Source of the DNA: Bacteroidales bacterium Bact_22
GTDB lineage: Bacteria; Bacteroidota; Bacteroidia; Bacteroidales; F082
Length of the DNA stretch: 59,558 nt
Assembly: GCA_001603665.1 (NCBI GenBank)
Contig: LUZN01000002.1
Span: forward strand, 1-59,558
Direction of reading: 5' to 3'
The translations under genes were made by a program, and so were the position numbers. Positions 16,337-24,008 of this stretch are shown here, piece after piece. Each line of letters starts with the position of its first letter. Within the stretch, counting starts at the first letter, position 1. The notes beneath the pieces were generated by a model, which saw only the letters and a program-made list of their open reading frames with translations, had not been told where the DNA came from and ran no database searches.

Positions 16337-18814
16337 TTATTTCTTTATAAAAGTCTTAATACTCTTCTCGTCTTTGCCAATGATTTCAATGAAATACATT
16401 CCCGATTCAAAATTTGTGAGGTCGATGACAGCTTCCTTATTATTAATAACCATCTCCATCATCTTCACGGAAAGAATGTTATAGATGCTGATGTTTTGTA
16501 TCTCTTCTTCTGCATTGATAGTCAAGATGTTATCAGCTGGATTCGGGTATATATTGGTCTCAAGATAATTCTCGTTTACCGAAGTGATAGTATCTGTAGC
16601 CACGACCTTCACCTTGTCGATGAACCAAGAATATGTTAAGATATCTGTGCCGTTGTTGTGGCCGCGCCATCTCAGCCTGATGTTATTGCCCTGATACTGC
16701 GAAAGATCGATGCTGACCGGCTCGTCGAAGTTGTTAAGCATAGGCGGCAGATTCACTGCATCCCAAAGTGTGGTCCAGGTGCCGGTATTTGTATTCAAAA
16801 CATCGACTTTATAATGGTCTTGGTAATCTGGAACGCCATACACGCACGATGTCTCAAATGTCAGCACTGTCGGGCGGTTGATGGCAATCAAAGGTGTCAC
16901 GAGAGCCTCATCCTGCGGGCCCCATTCTTCCGACTCATCCCATTCGAGAGCGGCCATCTTGGTGCCTTGAGGCGGTGTCACCAGATATTCATCACCGAAG
17001 TAGGTTGTAGCCCATTCAGCACTTGCTCTGTACCATGTAAACCAGCTAATGTTGAGCGATTGTATCGACCATCCCGCTGGCGGGAACTGCTGTCCTTCAA
17101 AGCCTTCGAGAAGGATAGGCGCCTGCCAGTCCCAATGCAACTCGAAAGGATCCGAATCGGCTGAATGTCCGAGATCGTCGACCATGTGGAACACAATGCT
17201 TGCCGTGGTGTGGTTAGGCTGTGCCGGCACTGTAGCCGTGAAGTCGTAGTTGGCCTTAGCGTTCTTATTTAATGTGATGTTATATGATTGACCGTCAATG
17301 GTATACGTGGCTTCCATCTGGCTAGGAACGCCAGTTTCGTCGTACACTCTCAAGGTGATATCCATTGGAGTGTCGGCCCAGGTCTGCGTGCCTCTCAGAT
17401 ACACCACTGTAGGCGGGTCGTTGTCGACAGATGTGGAGTTGATGTAGATATCGTCGATACAGAGGTTCCAGCCGTAGCCGCTCACTGCCTCGAAGATCAC
17501 GAAACCATAGCCTTCCGGACTGTCGAAGGTGTAGTTGTATTCGTACCAGTCGCTGACGTCGCCGACAACTGGCTCGAGCATGGTGTTACGGTGCACGGTG
17601 CCGAGCAAGGTGCCATCGTTGATGTTGGTGGTCGGGGAGTAGTAAACATTGATTCTATCCGGACCCATGATGTTATTGTTGTAGTTACGGAAGATCCAGT
17701 AACGAACAGTGTTGTCGGTGGCGCTGAGCTGCAGTTTGGGTGAAACTAAGTTGCATGAACTGCCCGATGGACTGGTGTAGCAGTAAAAACGAGCCATAGC
17801 GGCGCTTTCGTCGTGTGGCAGACAACTTGGCCAGTCGTTGGAAGTCTTGCGTTCATACACATAATTGCCGTTTGTGGCCACGTTTTGCCAGCCTACAGGA
17901 GGGAAGGTAACGTCCTCAAAGCCTTCTGTCAACGGGAAGGTGCTGACAGGTGCAGCGGCAGTGATGGTGAAGTCGGCCGACTGCGTAGGTGCTGAATGCG
18001 ACGATGTGACATCGAAGGTTGCATGCAAAACCTCGCCATTAGTAAGATTCATCGGCAAAGTCGCTTTGGCAATCATCTCAACGGAAGTGTTGTATGCTAA
18101 GCTTACCTGACTTACCTGCGAACCGTTCTGATAAAACTCTATCGGCAATGAGCTTGTATTTGTGAACTGATAAGTATCGGCCTGTTCGCCTGTGTTGCTG
18201 AGGCGGAAACGCAGATATGCCGACTCGCCGAAATATGCCGTGGTGTCGGCTGTAAGTTGTTCAATATCAAAGCAATATTGCGCTGTATGCTCAATCACTA
18301 CATCGTCGATCGACAGATACCATGCGAAATTATTGGCAGAGCTGTGGAATCCGACATAATAATTGCCCGTGCTTGTGGCCTGGAAAACTCCTGAGGTCTG
18401 CTGATATTCTGTGTTATCGATAACAAACAGCGGAACAACATTTGTTGTCATTGTCGCCGGATTGGCACTTGGACCGGCTTTGACTTCAAGGTTGAAGTGG
18501 TCGGTATGCCAAGTCACATACCAAAACGAAACGCGATAGTATTCGCCAGCAGTCACGCTGATCTCCTTGTAAGTCCAAACATCGGTGTTATAGGTAGCAT
18601 ACATGTACCAGTCGCCAGTGTGCGGCTTACGTCCGCGGGCTTCGTTATCATCCGGAATGGTGATGCCGGCTTTCCAACCGTTATCGCTGCAAATCCAGCC
18701 GACGGGCGTCTGGCCCACTGTGTTACCAGTCTCAAATCCTTCATTAACAATGACTTGCGAAAAAGCCAATGTAGTGATCATCAATGCTAAAAGCGTCAAG
18801 TAAAATTTTCTCAT
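16337..18814 (-). CDS. Secreted multidomain T9SS protein with cleaved-adhesin/choice-of-anchor J domains
   Basis: An 825-residue secreted protein. It has a signal peptide (about 1-20, ending AFSQ) and at least three beta-sandwich modules. Each starts with an EGFE or EGFEDVTFPPVGW motif typical of cleaved-adhesin (gingipain adhesin-like) domains: near residues 24, 300 and 575. The C-terminal type A T9SS sorting signal is TNIYPNPADNILTINAE with the ending GMYFIEI...KTFIKK. Such modules bind glycans or proteins at the cell surface. It is the first gene of an operon with galK, the nucleotidyltransferase and the permease, so a glycan-binding surface role is plausible. A -7 box TAATTTTG at 18860-18867 gives a leader of about 40 nt. 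Confidence 0.88.
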   Translation of the reverse strand: MRKFYLTLLALMITTLAFSQVIVNEGFETGNTVGQTPVGWICSDNGWKAGITIPDDNEARGRKPHTGDWYMYATYNTDVWTYKEISVTAGEYYRVSFWYVTWHTDHFNLEVKAGPSANPATMTTNVVPLFVIDNTEYQQTSGVFQATSTGNYYVGFHSSANNFAWYLSIDDVVIEHTAQYCFDIEQLTADTTAYFGESAYLRFRLSNTGEQADTYQFTNTSSLPIEFYQNGSQVSQVSLAYNTSVEMIAKATLPMNLTNGEVLHATFDVTSSHSAPTQSADFTITAAAPVSTFPLTEGFEDVTFPPVGWQNVATNGNYVYERKTSNDWPSCLPHDESAAMARFYCYTSPSGSSCNLVSPKLQLSATDNTVRYWIFRNYNNNIMGPDRINVYYSPTTNINDGTLLGTVHRNTMLEPVVGDVSDWYEYNYTFDSPEGYGFVIFEAVSGYGWNLCIDDIYINSTSVDNDPPTVVYLRGTQTWADTPMDITLRVYDETGVPSQMEATYTIDGQSYNITLNKNAKANYDFTATVPAQPNHTTASIVFHMVDDLGHSADSDPFELHWDWQAPILLEGFEGQQFPPAGWSIQSLNISWFTWYRASAEWATTYFGDEYLVTPPQGTKMAALEWDESEEWGPQDEALVTPLIAINRPTVLTFETSCVYGVPDYQDHYKVDVLNTNTGTWTTLWDAVNLPPMLNNFDEPVSIDLSQYQGNNIRLRWRGHNNGTDILTYSWFIDKVKVVATDTITSVNENYLETNIYPNPADNILTINAEEEIQNISIYNILSVKMMEMVINNKEAVIDLTNFESGMYFIEIIGKDEKSIKTFIKK

Positions 18815-18859
18815 TTCTATAATTTTTATATGATTATTTTCAATAAATGATTTAACCTA

Positions 18860-18909
18860 CAAAATTAGAAATGATTTTTGAAAAAAACAAGAAAAAATTT
18901 GTATTTTTG
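18860..18909. promoter_or_regulatory. Interleaved divergent promoters: T9SS adhesin / fucosidase
   Basis: Plus strand: -33 TTTG (18877-18880), 21-bp spacer, -7 TATTTTTG (18902-18909). Transcription should start next to the ATG at 18914. Minus strand: -7 TAATTTTG (18860-18867) with CTTG at 18888-18891 (20-bp spacer). Each -33 lies inside the spacer of the other promoter, so both cannot be occupied at once. Confidence 0.7.
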
Positions 18910-18913
18910 TGAC

Positions 18914-20293
18914 ATGAAAAGAATAATTCTGAGTGCGATAATAGCTCTGACTTTGGCTTCGTGCACCAAAGCTCCGTCGCCGATTTATCCAGTGCCTACT
19001 GATGCTCAGCTCGAATGGCAGGAGCTTGAGACCTATGCTTTTATCCATTTCGGACTTAACACTTTCAACGATTTGGAATGGGGCTATGGCGATACTCCGG
19101 CGACTACTTTCAATCCTACCGATCTCGATTGTGACCAATGGGCTGCAACTCTGAAAAATGCAGGCATGAAGGGCGTTATTCTTACTGCTAAGCATCACGA
19201 TGGATTCTGTCTTTGGCCAACAAAATCAACCGATTACAACATTTCTAAATCGCCTTATAAAAATGGGGAAGGAGATGTCGTAAAAGAACTTTCCGAGGCA
19301 TGTAAGATATATGGTCTTAAGTTCGGAATCTATTGTTCGCCTTGGGATAGGCACAATTCTTTCTATGCTTTTCCTGAATATGTTGAGACATATCATCAAC
19401 AGATTCAAGAACTTACGAATAATTATGGCCCGCTTTTCGAGTTTTGGTTCGATGGTGCTAACGGTGGTGACGGCTATTATGGCGGCGCTTGTGAGACTCG
19501 TCAGATTGATCATAATAAATACTATGATTATCAACGCGCTAAGGATACAGTGCTGGCTCATAATCCCACAGCAATGATATTTGGCGGTCCATTCCAGGCG
19601 GTTCGCTGGATAGGCAATGAAAAGGGCTATTCTGAGCCCACAAATTGGTGTAATGAGACGGAAAATGGCACTGAATGGGTCCCTGCAGAGGTTGATGTTT
19701 CAATTCGTCCGGGTTGGTTTTATCATGAAAATGAAGATGATAAAGTAAAGACCGTCAACGAGTTATGCGATATTTATTACAATAGCGTCGGACATAATTC
19801 CAACCTGCTGCTTAACTTCCCGGTTGCCCTTAACGGAAAGATTCATCCGATCGATTCGATTCGTGCAATTGAGTTTTATAATACAATCACTAACGAATTG
19901 AGTAATAATAAGTTATATGACGCAAAAGTTAAGGCAGATAATGAACGTGGCAGGCGTTTCTCGGCTTCAAAAGTAAATGATAATAATTCTGAAACGTATT
20001 GGGCTACCGACGACGATTATCCTTACGGAACTATCTCATTTTCATTTGAAAAGGCAGTTACGCTTAGCAAAGTGATGATTCAGGAATATGTAAAACTCGG
20101 GCAGCGCGTTAAATCGTTTTATCTGGAAGGTTGTAAAGATGGTAAATGGTTCAGAATCAATACTTTCGATGAGACAACAACTGTTGGTTACAAACGAATA
20201 GTTCGCTTTAATCCTGTTGAACTCGATAAACTTGTGATAAACTTTGAGGAGAGTCGCGGACCGTTGTGTATCAGCAACATAGAAGCTTATTGA
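18914..20293 (+). CDS. GH29 alpha-L-fucosidase lipoprotein
   Basis: A 459-residue exported lipoprotein (signal MKRIILSAIIALTLASC) of glycoside hydrolase family 29, a retaining alpha-L-fucosidase. Visible motifs are IHFGLNTFND, AKHHDGFCLW (substrate-binding His pair region), GIYCSPWDRH, and FWFDGANGG with the likely nucleophile Asp180. After the barrel (to about residue 330) comes a discoidin/CBM32-like domain (NDNNSETYWATDDDYPYGTI). It would remove alpha-fucose from host glycans at the cell surface or periplasm. An in-frame ATG 36 nt upstream lies before the -7 box, so the start at 18914 is used and the mRNA is probably leaderless. Its 3' end overlaps coaE by 23 nt. Confidence 0.92.
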   Translation: MKRIILSAIIALTLASCTKAPSPIYPVPTDAQLEWQELETYAFIHFGLNTFNDLEWGYGDTPATTFNPTDLDCDQWAATLKNAGMKGVILTAKHHDGFCLWPTKSTDYNISKSPYKNGEGDVVKELSEACKIYGLKFGIYCSPWDRHNSFYAFPEYVETYHQQIQELTNNYGPLFEFWFDGANGGDGYYGGACETRQIDHNKYYDYQRAKDTVLAHNPTAMIFGGPFQAVRWIGNEKGYSEPTNWCNETENGTEWVPAEVDVSIRPGWFYHENEDDKVKTVNELCDIYYNSVGHNSNLLLNFPVALNGKIHPIDSIRAIEFYNTITNELSNNKLYDAKVKADNERGRRFSASKVNDNNSETYWATDDDYPYGTISFSFEKAVTLSKVMIQEYVKLGQRVKSFYLEGCKDGKWFRINTFDETTTVGYKRIVRFNPVELDKLVINFEESRGPLCISNIEAY

Positions 20294-20849
20294 CGGCTTC
20301 AACCTGTGGCTCTACAGCCTTATTCCCATCGTTATAAATAACGTAATCGGCTTTCGAAATCTTGGTTTCTTCGCGCATTTGCAGGCGCATCCTTGAGCGG
20401 ACATTCTCTTCAGAGCATTCGTCGCGAAGCATAACTCGTTGTAAACGAAGGTCTTCGGGCGCCGAAACGAATATTATCTTATCGAAAAACTTCTGATAAT
20501 TCTTTTCAAATAAAATTGCCGATTCATAAAGAACATAAGGCGATTTCTGCTCATCGCACCATTCGTCGAAACGCTTGTCCAGAGCGGGATAAAGCACCGA
20601 CTCGATAAACCGCATAGCTTCTTCGTTTTTGAAAAGATGATAGGAGAGAAGCTTCTTGTTTAAGGTGCCGTCTTCGAAATACACTTCTTCTCCAAATCTA
20701 TTGATTATCAATTCTTTAACGGAAGGAATCAAATATAGTTTTTTAGTCTCATCATCGGAATAAAACACCGGGATGCCGAGCTTTTCGAACATCTTGCACA
20801 CGTAGCTCTTGCCACTGCCGATGTTGCCGGTGATGCCTATTCTTTTCAT
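20271..20849 (-). CDS. coaE: Dephospho-CoA kinase
   Basis: A 192-residue cytoplasmic P-loop kinase for the last step of CoA synthesis, ATP-dependent phosphorylation of the 3'-hydroxyl of dephospho-CoA. The P-loop GITGNIGSGKS is at residues 4-14. PVFYSDDETKKLY, YESAILFE and VSAPEDLRLQRVMLRD fit the family. Its ATG overlaps the ybbR stop (TAATG). It is the last gene of the DUF1573-yajC-ybbR-coaE block. Its last 23 nt overlap the convergent fucosidase gene. Confidence 0.95.
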   Translation of the reverse strand: MKRIGITGNIGSGKSYVCKMFEKLGIPVFYSDDETKKLYLIPSVKELIINRFGEEVYFEDGTLNKKLLSYHLFKNEEAMRFIESVLYPALDKRFDEWCDEQKSPYVLYESAILFEKNYQKFFDKIIFVSAPEDLRLQRVMLRDECSEENVRSRMRLQMREETKISKADYVIYNDGNKAVEPQVEAVNKLLCC

Positions 20850-21790
20850 TATTTCACGATGATGTATTCCACCTCTTTCGGGTCGATGTCGATGATCTGC
20901 GTGTTGTTGGGGAACAGCACGAGTTTTACGGGCAGCACATCGCTCAAAAACATGTCGGTGGTATCAGCTATTGCCTTGAATGACATATTGTTGATGATGG
21001 CGTAATCTTTCATCGCCACGATGTAACGCACGTTGGCCTTGTTAGGGTAGAGGTGCATGTTGAGATTCTCCGGAATCTCTATCGGGACAACAACCTCCGA
21101 TTCGGTGTATTTCTCAACGTTTACTGACACTTCCACCTCTTCGATGTCGGCCGTGAGCGCCTCGTCCAAATCAATTTCAGCCGTGGTCACGACATTTTGG
21201 TTCACGTTTTTGCGCGTGATGACTTTGGTTCTTATCTCTTTAGTCCTATTGACATCGTCCACCGAGCCGTAAATGGTAATGGAATCAGGCGTTGACGTAG
21301 GTTCGCCGTAGTAGTTGTACTGCTTTTCGAACACGAAACTGGTCTCAGGCACAATCTTCACCTTCTTCGAAGCCAAGCGGCTCATGTTGAAATACTGCAC
21401 GTCATCGGTCAGCTGTATGTCGTTGGCGCTCGACGCAAGGAAATCGGCTATTGCGTCGATGATGAAACGGCTGCTGTACGAATACACTCTGTCTTCGATT
21501 TTCTTGTATTTCACCTCCTTCAACGAGATGTCGATGCCACGGTTTTTCTTGTCTTTGAAATAATAATTCAGCAACTTAAAACCACTCGTCGTCACCGTCG
21601 CATTGACCTCCTGGTCGTTGTCTTCAACCAGCATCGAAGCGGGGATGTCGACATAATTAATGGCAAAAGGAACGGTCACGGTGTATGTGTCCGACAGCTT
21701 GATGATAAGCCACAATGTGGCTGCCACCAGGATGAAAATTATCATCCCGCTGAAGCGCCTAATTCCTTGAGACTGTTCTACTTTTGCCAT
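20849..21790 (-). CDS. YbbR/CdaR-like membrane-anchored protein
   Basis: A 313-residue protein with a short N-terminal cytoplasmic stretch, one membrane segment (about residues 16-30, FIILVAATLWLIIKL-like) and an extracytoplasmic part of YbbR-like beta domains (for example SITIYGSVDDVNRTKEIRT, a typical YbbR repeat core). In Firmicutes, YbbR (CdaR) regulates the diadenylate cyclase CdaA; in Bacteroidetes the role is unproven. It is encoded between yajC and coaE, a common Bacteroidetes order. Confidence 0.85.
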   Translation of the reverse strand: MAKVEQSQGIRRFSGMIIFILVAATLWLIIKLSDTYTVTVPFAINYVDIPASMLVEDNDQEVNATVTTSGFKLLNYYFKDKKNRGIDISLKEVKYKKIEDRVYSYSSRFIIDAIADFLASSANDIQLTDDVQYFNMSRLASKKVKIVPETSFVFEKQYNYYGEPTSTPDSITIYGSVDDVNRTKEIRTKVITRKNVNQNVVTTAEIDLDEALTADIEEVEVSVNVEKYTESEVVVPIEIPENLNMHLYPNKANVRYIVAMKDYAIINNMSFKAIADTTDMFLSDVLPVKLVLFPNNTQIIDIDPKEVEYIIVK

Positions 21791-21803
21791 CTTACATAAA
21801 GTA

Positions 21804-22136
21804 TTACTTTAAGGTATTATTTTGAGGTGTTTGAGTTGGAGCAGCCACTAATGCTGACTTCTCGACCTCGATTTTCACGTTGTTGTCGATTGATACCAAA
21901 ACGGTGGTTGGCTTCACTTCGACCACTTTGCCGTGGATGCCGCCAACGGTGACAACGTCGTCGCCTTTCTGCAATGACTCACGGAATCTCTGTTCCTCTT
22001 TCTGTTTCTTGTTTTGTGGACGGATGAAGAAAAGCCAGAACACCACGAAGATCAAAGCGATCATGATAAGTCCTGACCAGCTGCCGCCTTGCTGTTGTGG
22101 CTGAGCTGCCTGAAGTAAAATGCTTAATGTGTTCAT
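21804..22136 (-). CDS. yajC: Preprotein translocase accessory protein YajC
   Basis: A 110-residue single-pass membrane protein that associates with SecDF. A short Gln-rich N-terminus precedes the membrane segment (about 22-41) ending in the conserved FFIRPQNKKQKEEQ. The soluble part has the YajC core KGDDVVTVGGIHGKVVEV. The ATG at 22136 is chosen over a TTG 6 nt upstream. It is 13 nt from ybbR. Confidence 0.93.
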   Translation of the reverse strand: MNTLSILLQAAQPQQQGGSWSGLIMIALIFVVFWLFFIRPQNKKQKEEQRFRESLQKGDDVVTVGGIHGKVVEVKPTTVLVSIDNNVKIEVEKSALVAAPTQTPQNNTLK

Positions 22137-22140
22137 ATTC

Positions 22141-22183
22141 AATAATTTAAAATTTAAAATTCAAAATTTAATAATTAAAAATT
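22141..22183. repeat. ATTTAAA heptamer array
   Basis: AATTTAA, AATTTAA, AATTCAA, AATTTAA-type units with a 7-bp period fill the gap between DUF1573 and yajC genes and run into the last codons of the DUF1573 gene. Confidence 0.55.
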
Positions 22184-22624
22184 GTCGACGGTCTGCACTT
22201 GAGCCTTGAATTTCAAGATGGTCTCGGAAGGGTTGGTGTTGGCCTTCACTATGACGCGTTTGTTCTGAAATCCTTTATGACCTTTGCTGTCGTAGGTGAT
22301 TGTAATGCCGCCTTCTTCGCCAGGTTTTAAAGGCTCTCTCGGGAATTTGGTGTCGGTGCATCCGCAGGTCTTCTCAACCGCTGTGATGATCAACGGGGCG
22401 TTGCCGGTGTTCTTGAATTTGAAGGTAAACGACACCTGTTCGCCTTGTATCATCTTTCCGAAATCGTGCTCATAGACTGCGAACTCGATCTTCGGCTCCT
22501 TCGAGTTGGCACTCTCAGTCGCCGAAGCCGGATTGTTCACCAAACCGGTGCTGATCTTGCTTTCATCATCACCGCAAGACCACATCAAAATCGCAATCAA
22601 TATTGATAGTAAAAATCTTCTCAT
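22175..22624 (-). CDS. DUF1573 lipoprotein
   Basis: A 149-residue lipoprotein (signal MRRFLLSILIAILMWSC) with a single DUF1573 Ig-like domain. Family motifs are HDFGKMIQGEQVSFTFKFKN, then VEKTCGCTDTKFP, then GITITYDSKGHKGFQNK. These periplasmic beta-sandwich proteins are abundant in Bacteroidetes, usually next to yajC; the function is unknown. The neighbour order agrees. It starts 40 nt after the CHU_C gene stop, the gap being filled by an octamer array. Confidence 0.9.
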   Translation of the reverse strand: MRRFLLSILIAILMWSCGDDESKISTGLVNNPASATESANSKEPKIEFAVYEHDFGKMIQGEQVSFTFKFKNTGNAPLIITAVEKTCGCTDTKFPREPLKPGEEGGITITYDSKGHKGFQNKRVIVKANTNPSETILKFKAQVQTVDNF

Positions 22625-22667
22625 CTATTAAACTTATAAACTATTAAACTATTAAACTATTAAACTA
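22625..22667 (-). repeat. AGTTTAAT octamer array
   Basis: On the minus strand four to five copies of AGTTTAAT (one as AGTTTATA) run from the TAG stop of the CHU_C gene to the start of the DUF1573 gene. The period is 8 bp. Confidence 0.75.
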
Positions 22668-23837
22668 ACGTCCTGAGTTCCAAATCATTACGCTTCCTTT
22701 ATAATTATAATTCTGCGTATGTCCTTTGCAGTCCAAAACGTAGAAATATGTGCCATCCGGGAGCTTGCCGCCGTCCCAGTCGTTTTTGTAATCGTTTGAT
22801 TCATAAACGATTTTACCCCATCTGTTGAAAATCACCAGCTTGTGACTCTCAAAATATTTGTTCAAGTCGTTGATAGGCTTTCCGTCGTCGCCGTAACCGA
22901 TCTCAAAATAGTCGTTAATGCCGTCGCCATTAGGGGTGAAGATGTTCGGAACCTTAAGTTTTACTGGCATCACCGTCACATAGTCGCGATAAGTGGTGTC
23001 GCAGCCTTGCTCGTTGGTGACCGTCAGCATGGCGTTGCCTTGACCTTCTTCCGAGAATGCAATCTTAGGTCGTGAACTCGTGAAAGTGTGGTCATAACCG
23101 TCGAATTCCCAGAAGAAATTGTCGATCTCGATTGGTCCTTCGTGACCTTCATACACAGTGTCGTTGTTGTTGAACCACCACGTAACGTACGGATTATCAA
23201 GGTAAACGGTGTCGCTAGGGTCGGATATAATCTCGATATTCGGGTTCATATAAGCCCTCAGGCTCACCGTATCGGTCTGCGAGCAGCCGTATTCGTTGGT
23301 CACCGTCATGGTGTAGTTGGTATAAGCGCTGAGGCCTATCGCCACCTGCGGGTCGTCCATGTACTGAATCGGCAGGATAGGAGCGTTCCAATGATAGGTA
23401 AAGCTGGTGTAGCCGCCTCCCGATGCTGTCGCTCTGACGCGTGCTGTCTTGCCGTTGTCGTCGTTTTTATCCGAACACGTCAACGCAAGTTGCTCAAAAT
23501 CAATGTCAAACTTCGGCCTCATCGTTACTGTGATGCTGTTGTCGCAGACCGGTGCGCTAGTCACCGTGTTGTACACGAAAACGCTGTAAACAGAGTTGTT
23601 TTCGGTGATTTTCACCAATGCCGAAGGACCTTCGCTGATGGTGTCGCCTTCGTGCACCCAGGCATACGAGTAGTTGACGTTGAGGTCGACGCTCAGCAGC
23701 AGCTCGCTGTTCCAGCAAACCGGCATCGTCACCCCATCTTCGAGATGGATCTCGCACTGTGCCTTTATCTCATTGATAGAGAATAAGATAGCGACGGCTA
23801 AAACGATGAATTTATATGTCGAAGACAGTTTTTTCAT
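22665..23837 (-). CDS. Secreted PKD-like protein with gliding-type CHU_C C-terminus
   Basis: A 390-residue secreted protein with a signal peptide (about 1-26, ending IKAQ). Beta-rich PKD/SprB-like repeats follow, for example TYHWNAP... and CSQTDTVSLRAY, and again GCDTTYRDYVTV. The last 85 residues are a CHU_C or gliding-motility-associated C-terminal domain: PNIFTPNGDGINDYFEIG, VIFNRWGKIVYES, DGTYFYVLD. This is a type B T9SS cargo signal. It is probably a cell-surface protein; the ligand is unknown. A -7 box TATCTTTG lies at 23858-23865. Confidence 0.9.
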   Translation of the reverse strand: MKKLSSTYKFIVLAVAILFSINEIKAQCEIHLEDGVTMPVCWNSELLLSVDLNVNYSYAWVHEGDTISEGPSALVKITENNSVYSVFVYNTVTSAPVCDNSITVTMRPKFDIDFEQLALTCSDKNDDNGKTARVRATASGGGYTSFTYHWNAPILPIQYMDDPQVAIGLSAYTNYTMTVTNEYGCSQTDTVSLRAYMNPNIEIISDPSDTVYLDNPYVTWWFNNNDTVYEGHEGPIEIDNFFWEFDGYDHTFTSSRPKIAFSEEGQGNAMLTVTNEQGCDTTYRDYVTVMPVKLKVPNIFTPNGDGINDYFEIGYGDDGKPINDLNKYFESHKLVIFNRWGKIVYESNDYKNDWDGGKLPDGTYFYVLDCKGHTQNYNYKGSVMIWNSGR

Positions 23838-23857
23838 TTTCCAATGAGTTTAATTTG

Positions 23858-23865
23858 CAAAGATA
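23858..23865 (-). promoter_or_regulatory. -7 box of CHU_C protein gene
   Basis: Minus-strand TATCTTTG, exact consensus, giving a leader of about 17 nt. No -33 TTTG at the right distance. Confidence 0.5.
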
Positions 23866-23912
23866 GTAAATTTTCTTTATTAATGAATAAAAATAATAAT
23901 TATTGTGAAAAG

Positions 23913-24001
23913 TGTCAAAATGTCATTTGTTATGTCAAAATTTCCGATTTTACTCTTTGGAGTACTTTTTGATGTATTTCAAGAAAAACGATAGAAAGGA
24001 G
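23913..24001 (+). promoter_or_regulatory. clpB control region: direct repeats, variant promoter, strong SD
   Basis: Direct repeats TGTCAAAAT at 23913-23921 and 23933-23941 are 20 bp apart, with TGTCATTTG between. TTTG (23926-23929) is followed after 21 bp by TACTCTTTG (23951-23959), a -7 box with one extra base. AAAGGAG (23995-24001) lies 7 nt before the ATG, the clearest Shine-Dalgarno in the window. The layout suggests special regulation, perhaps heat shock (inference). Confidence 0.5.
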
Positions 24002-24008
24002 AAAAACA

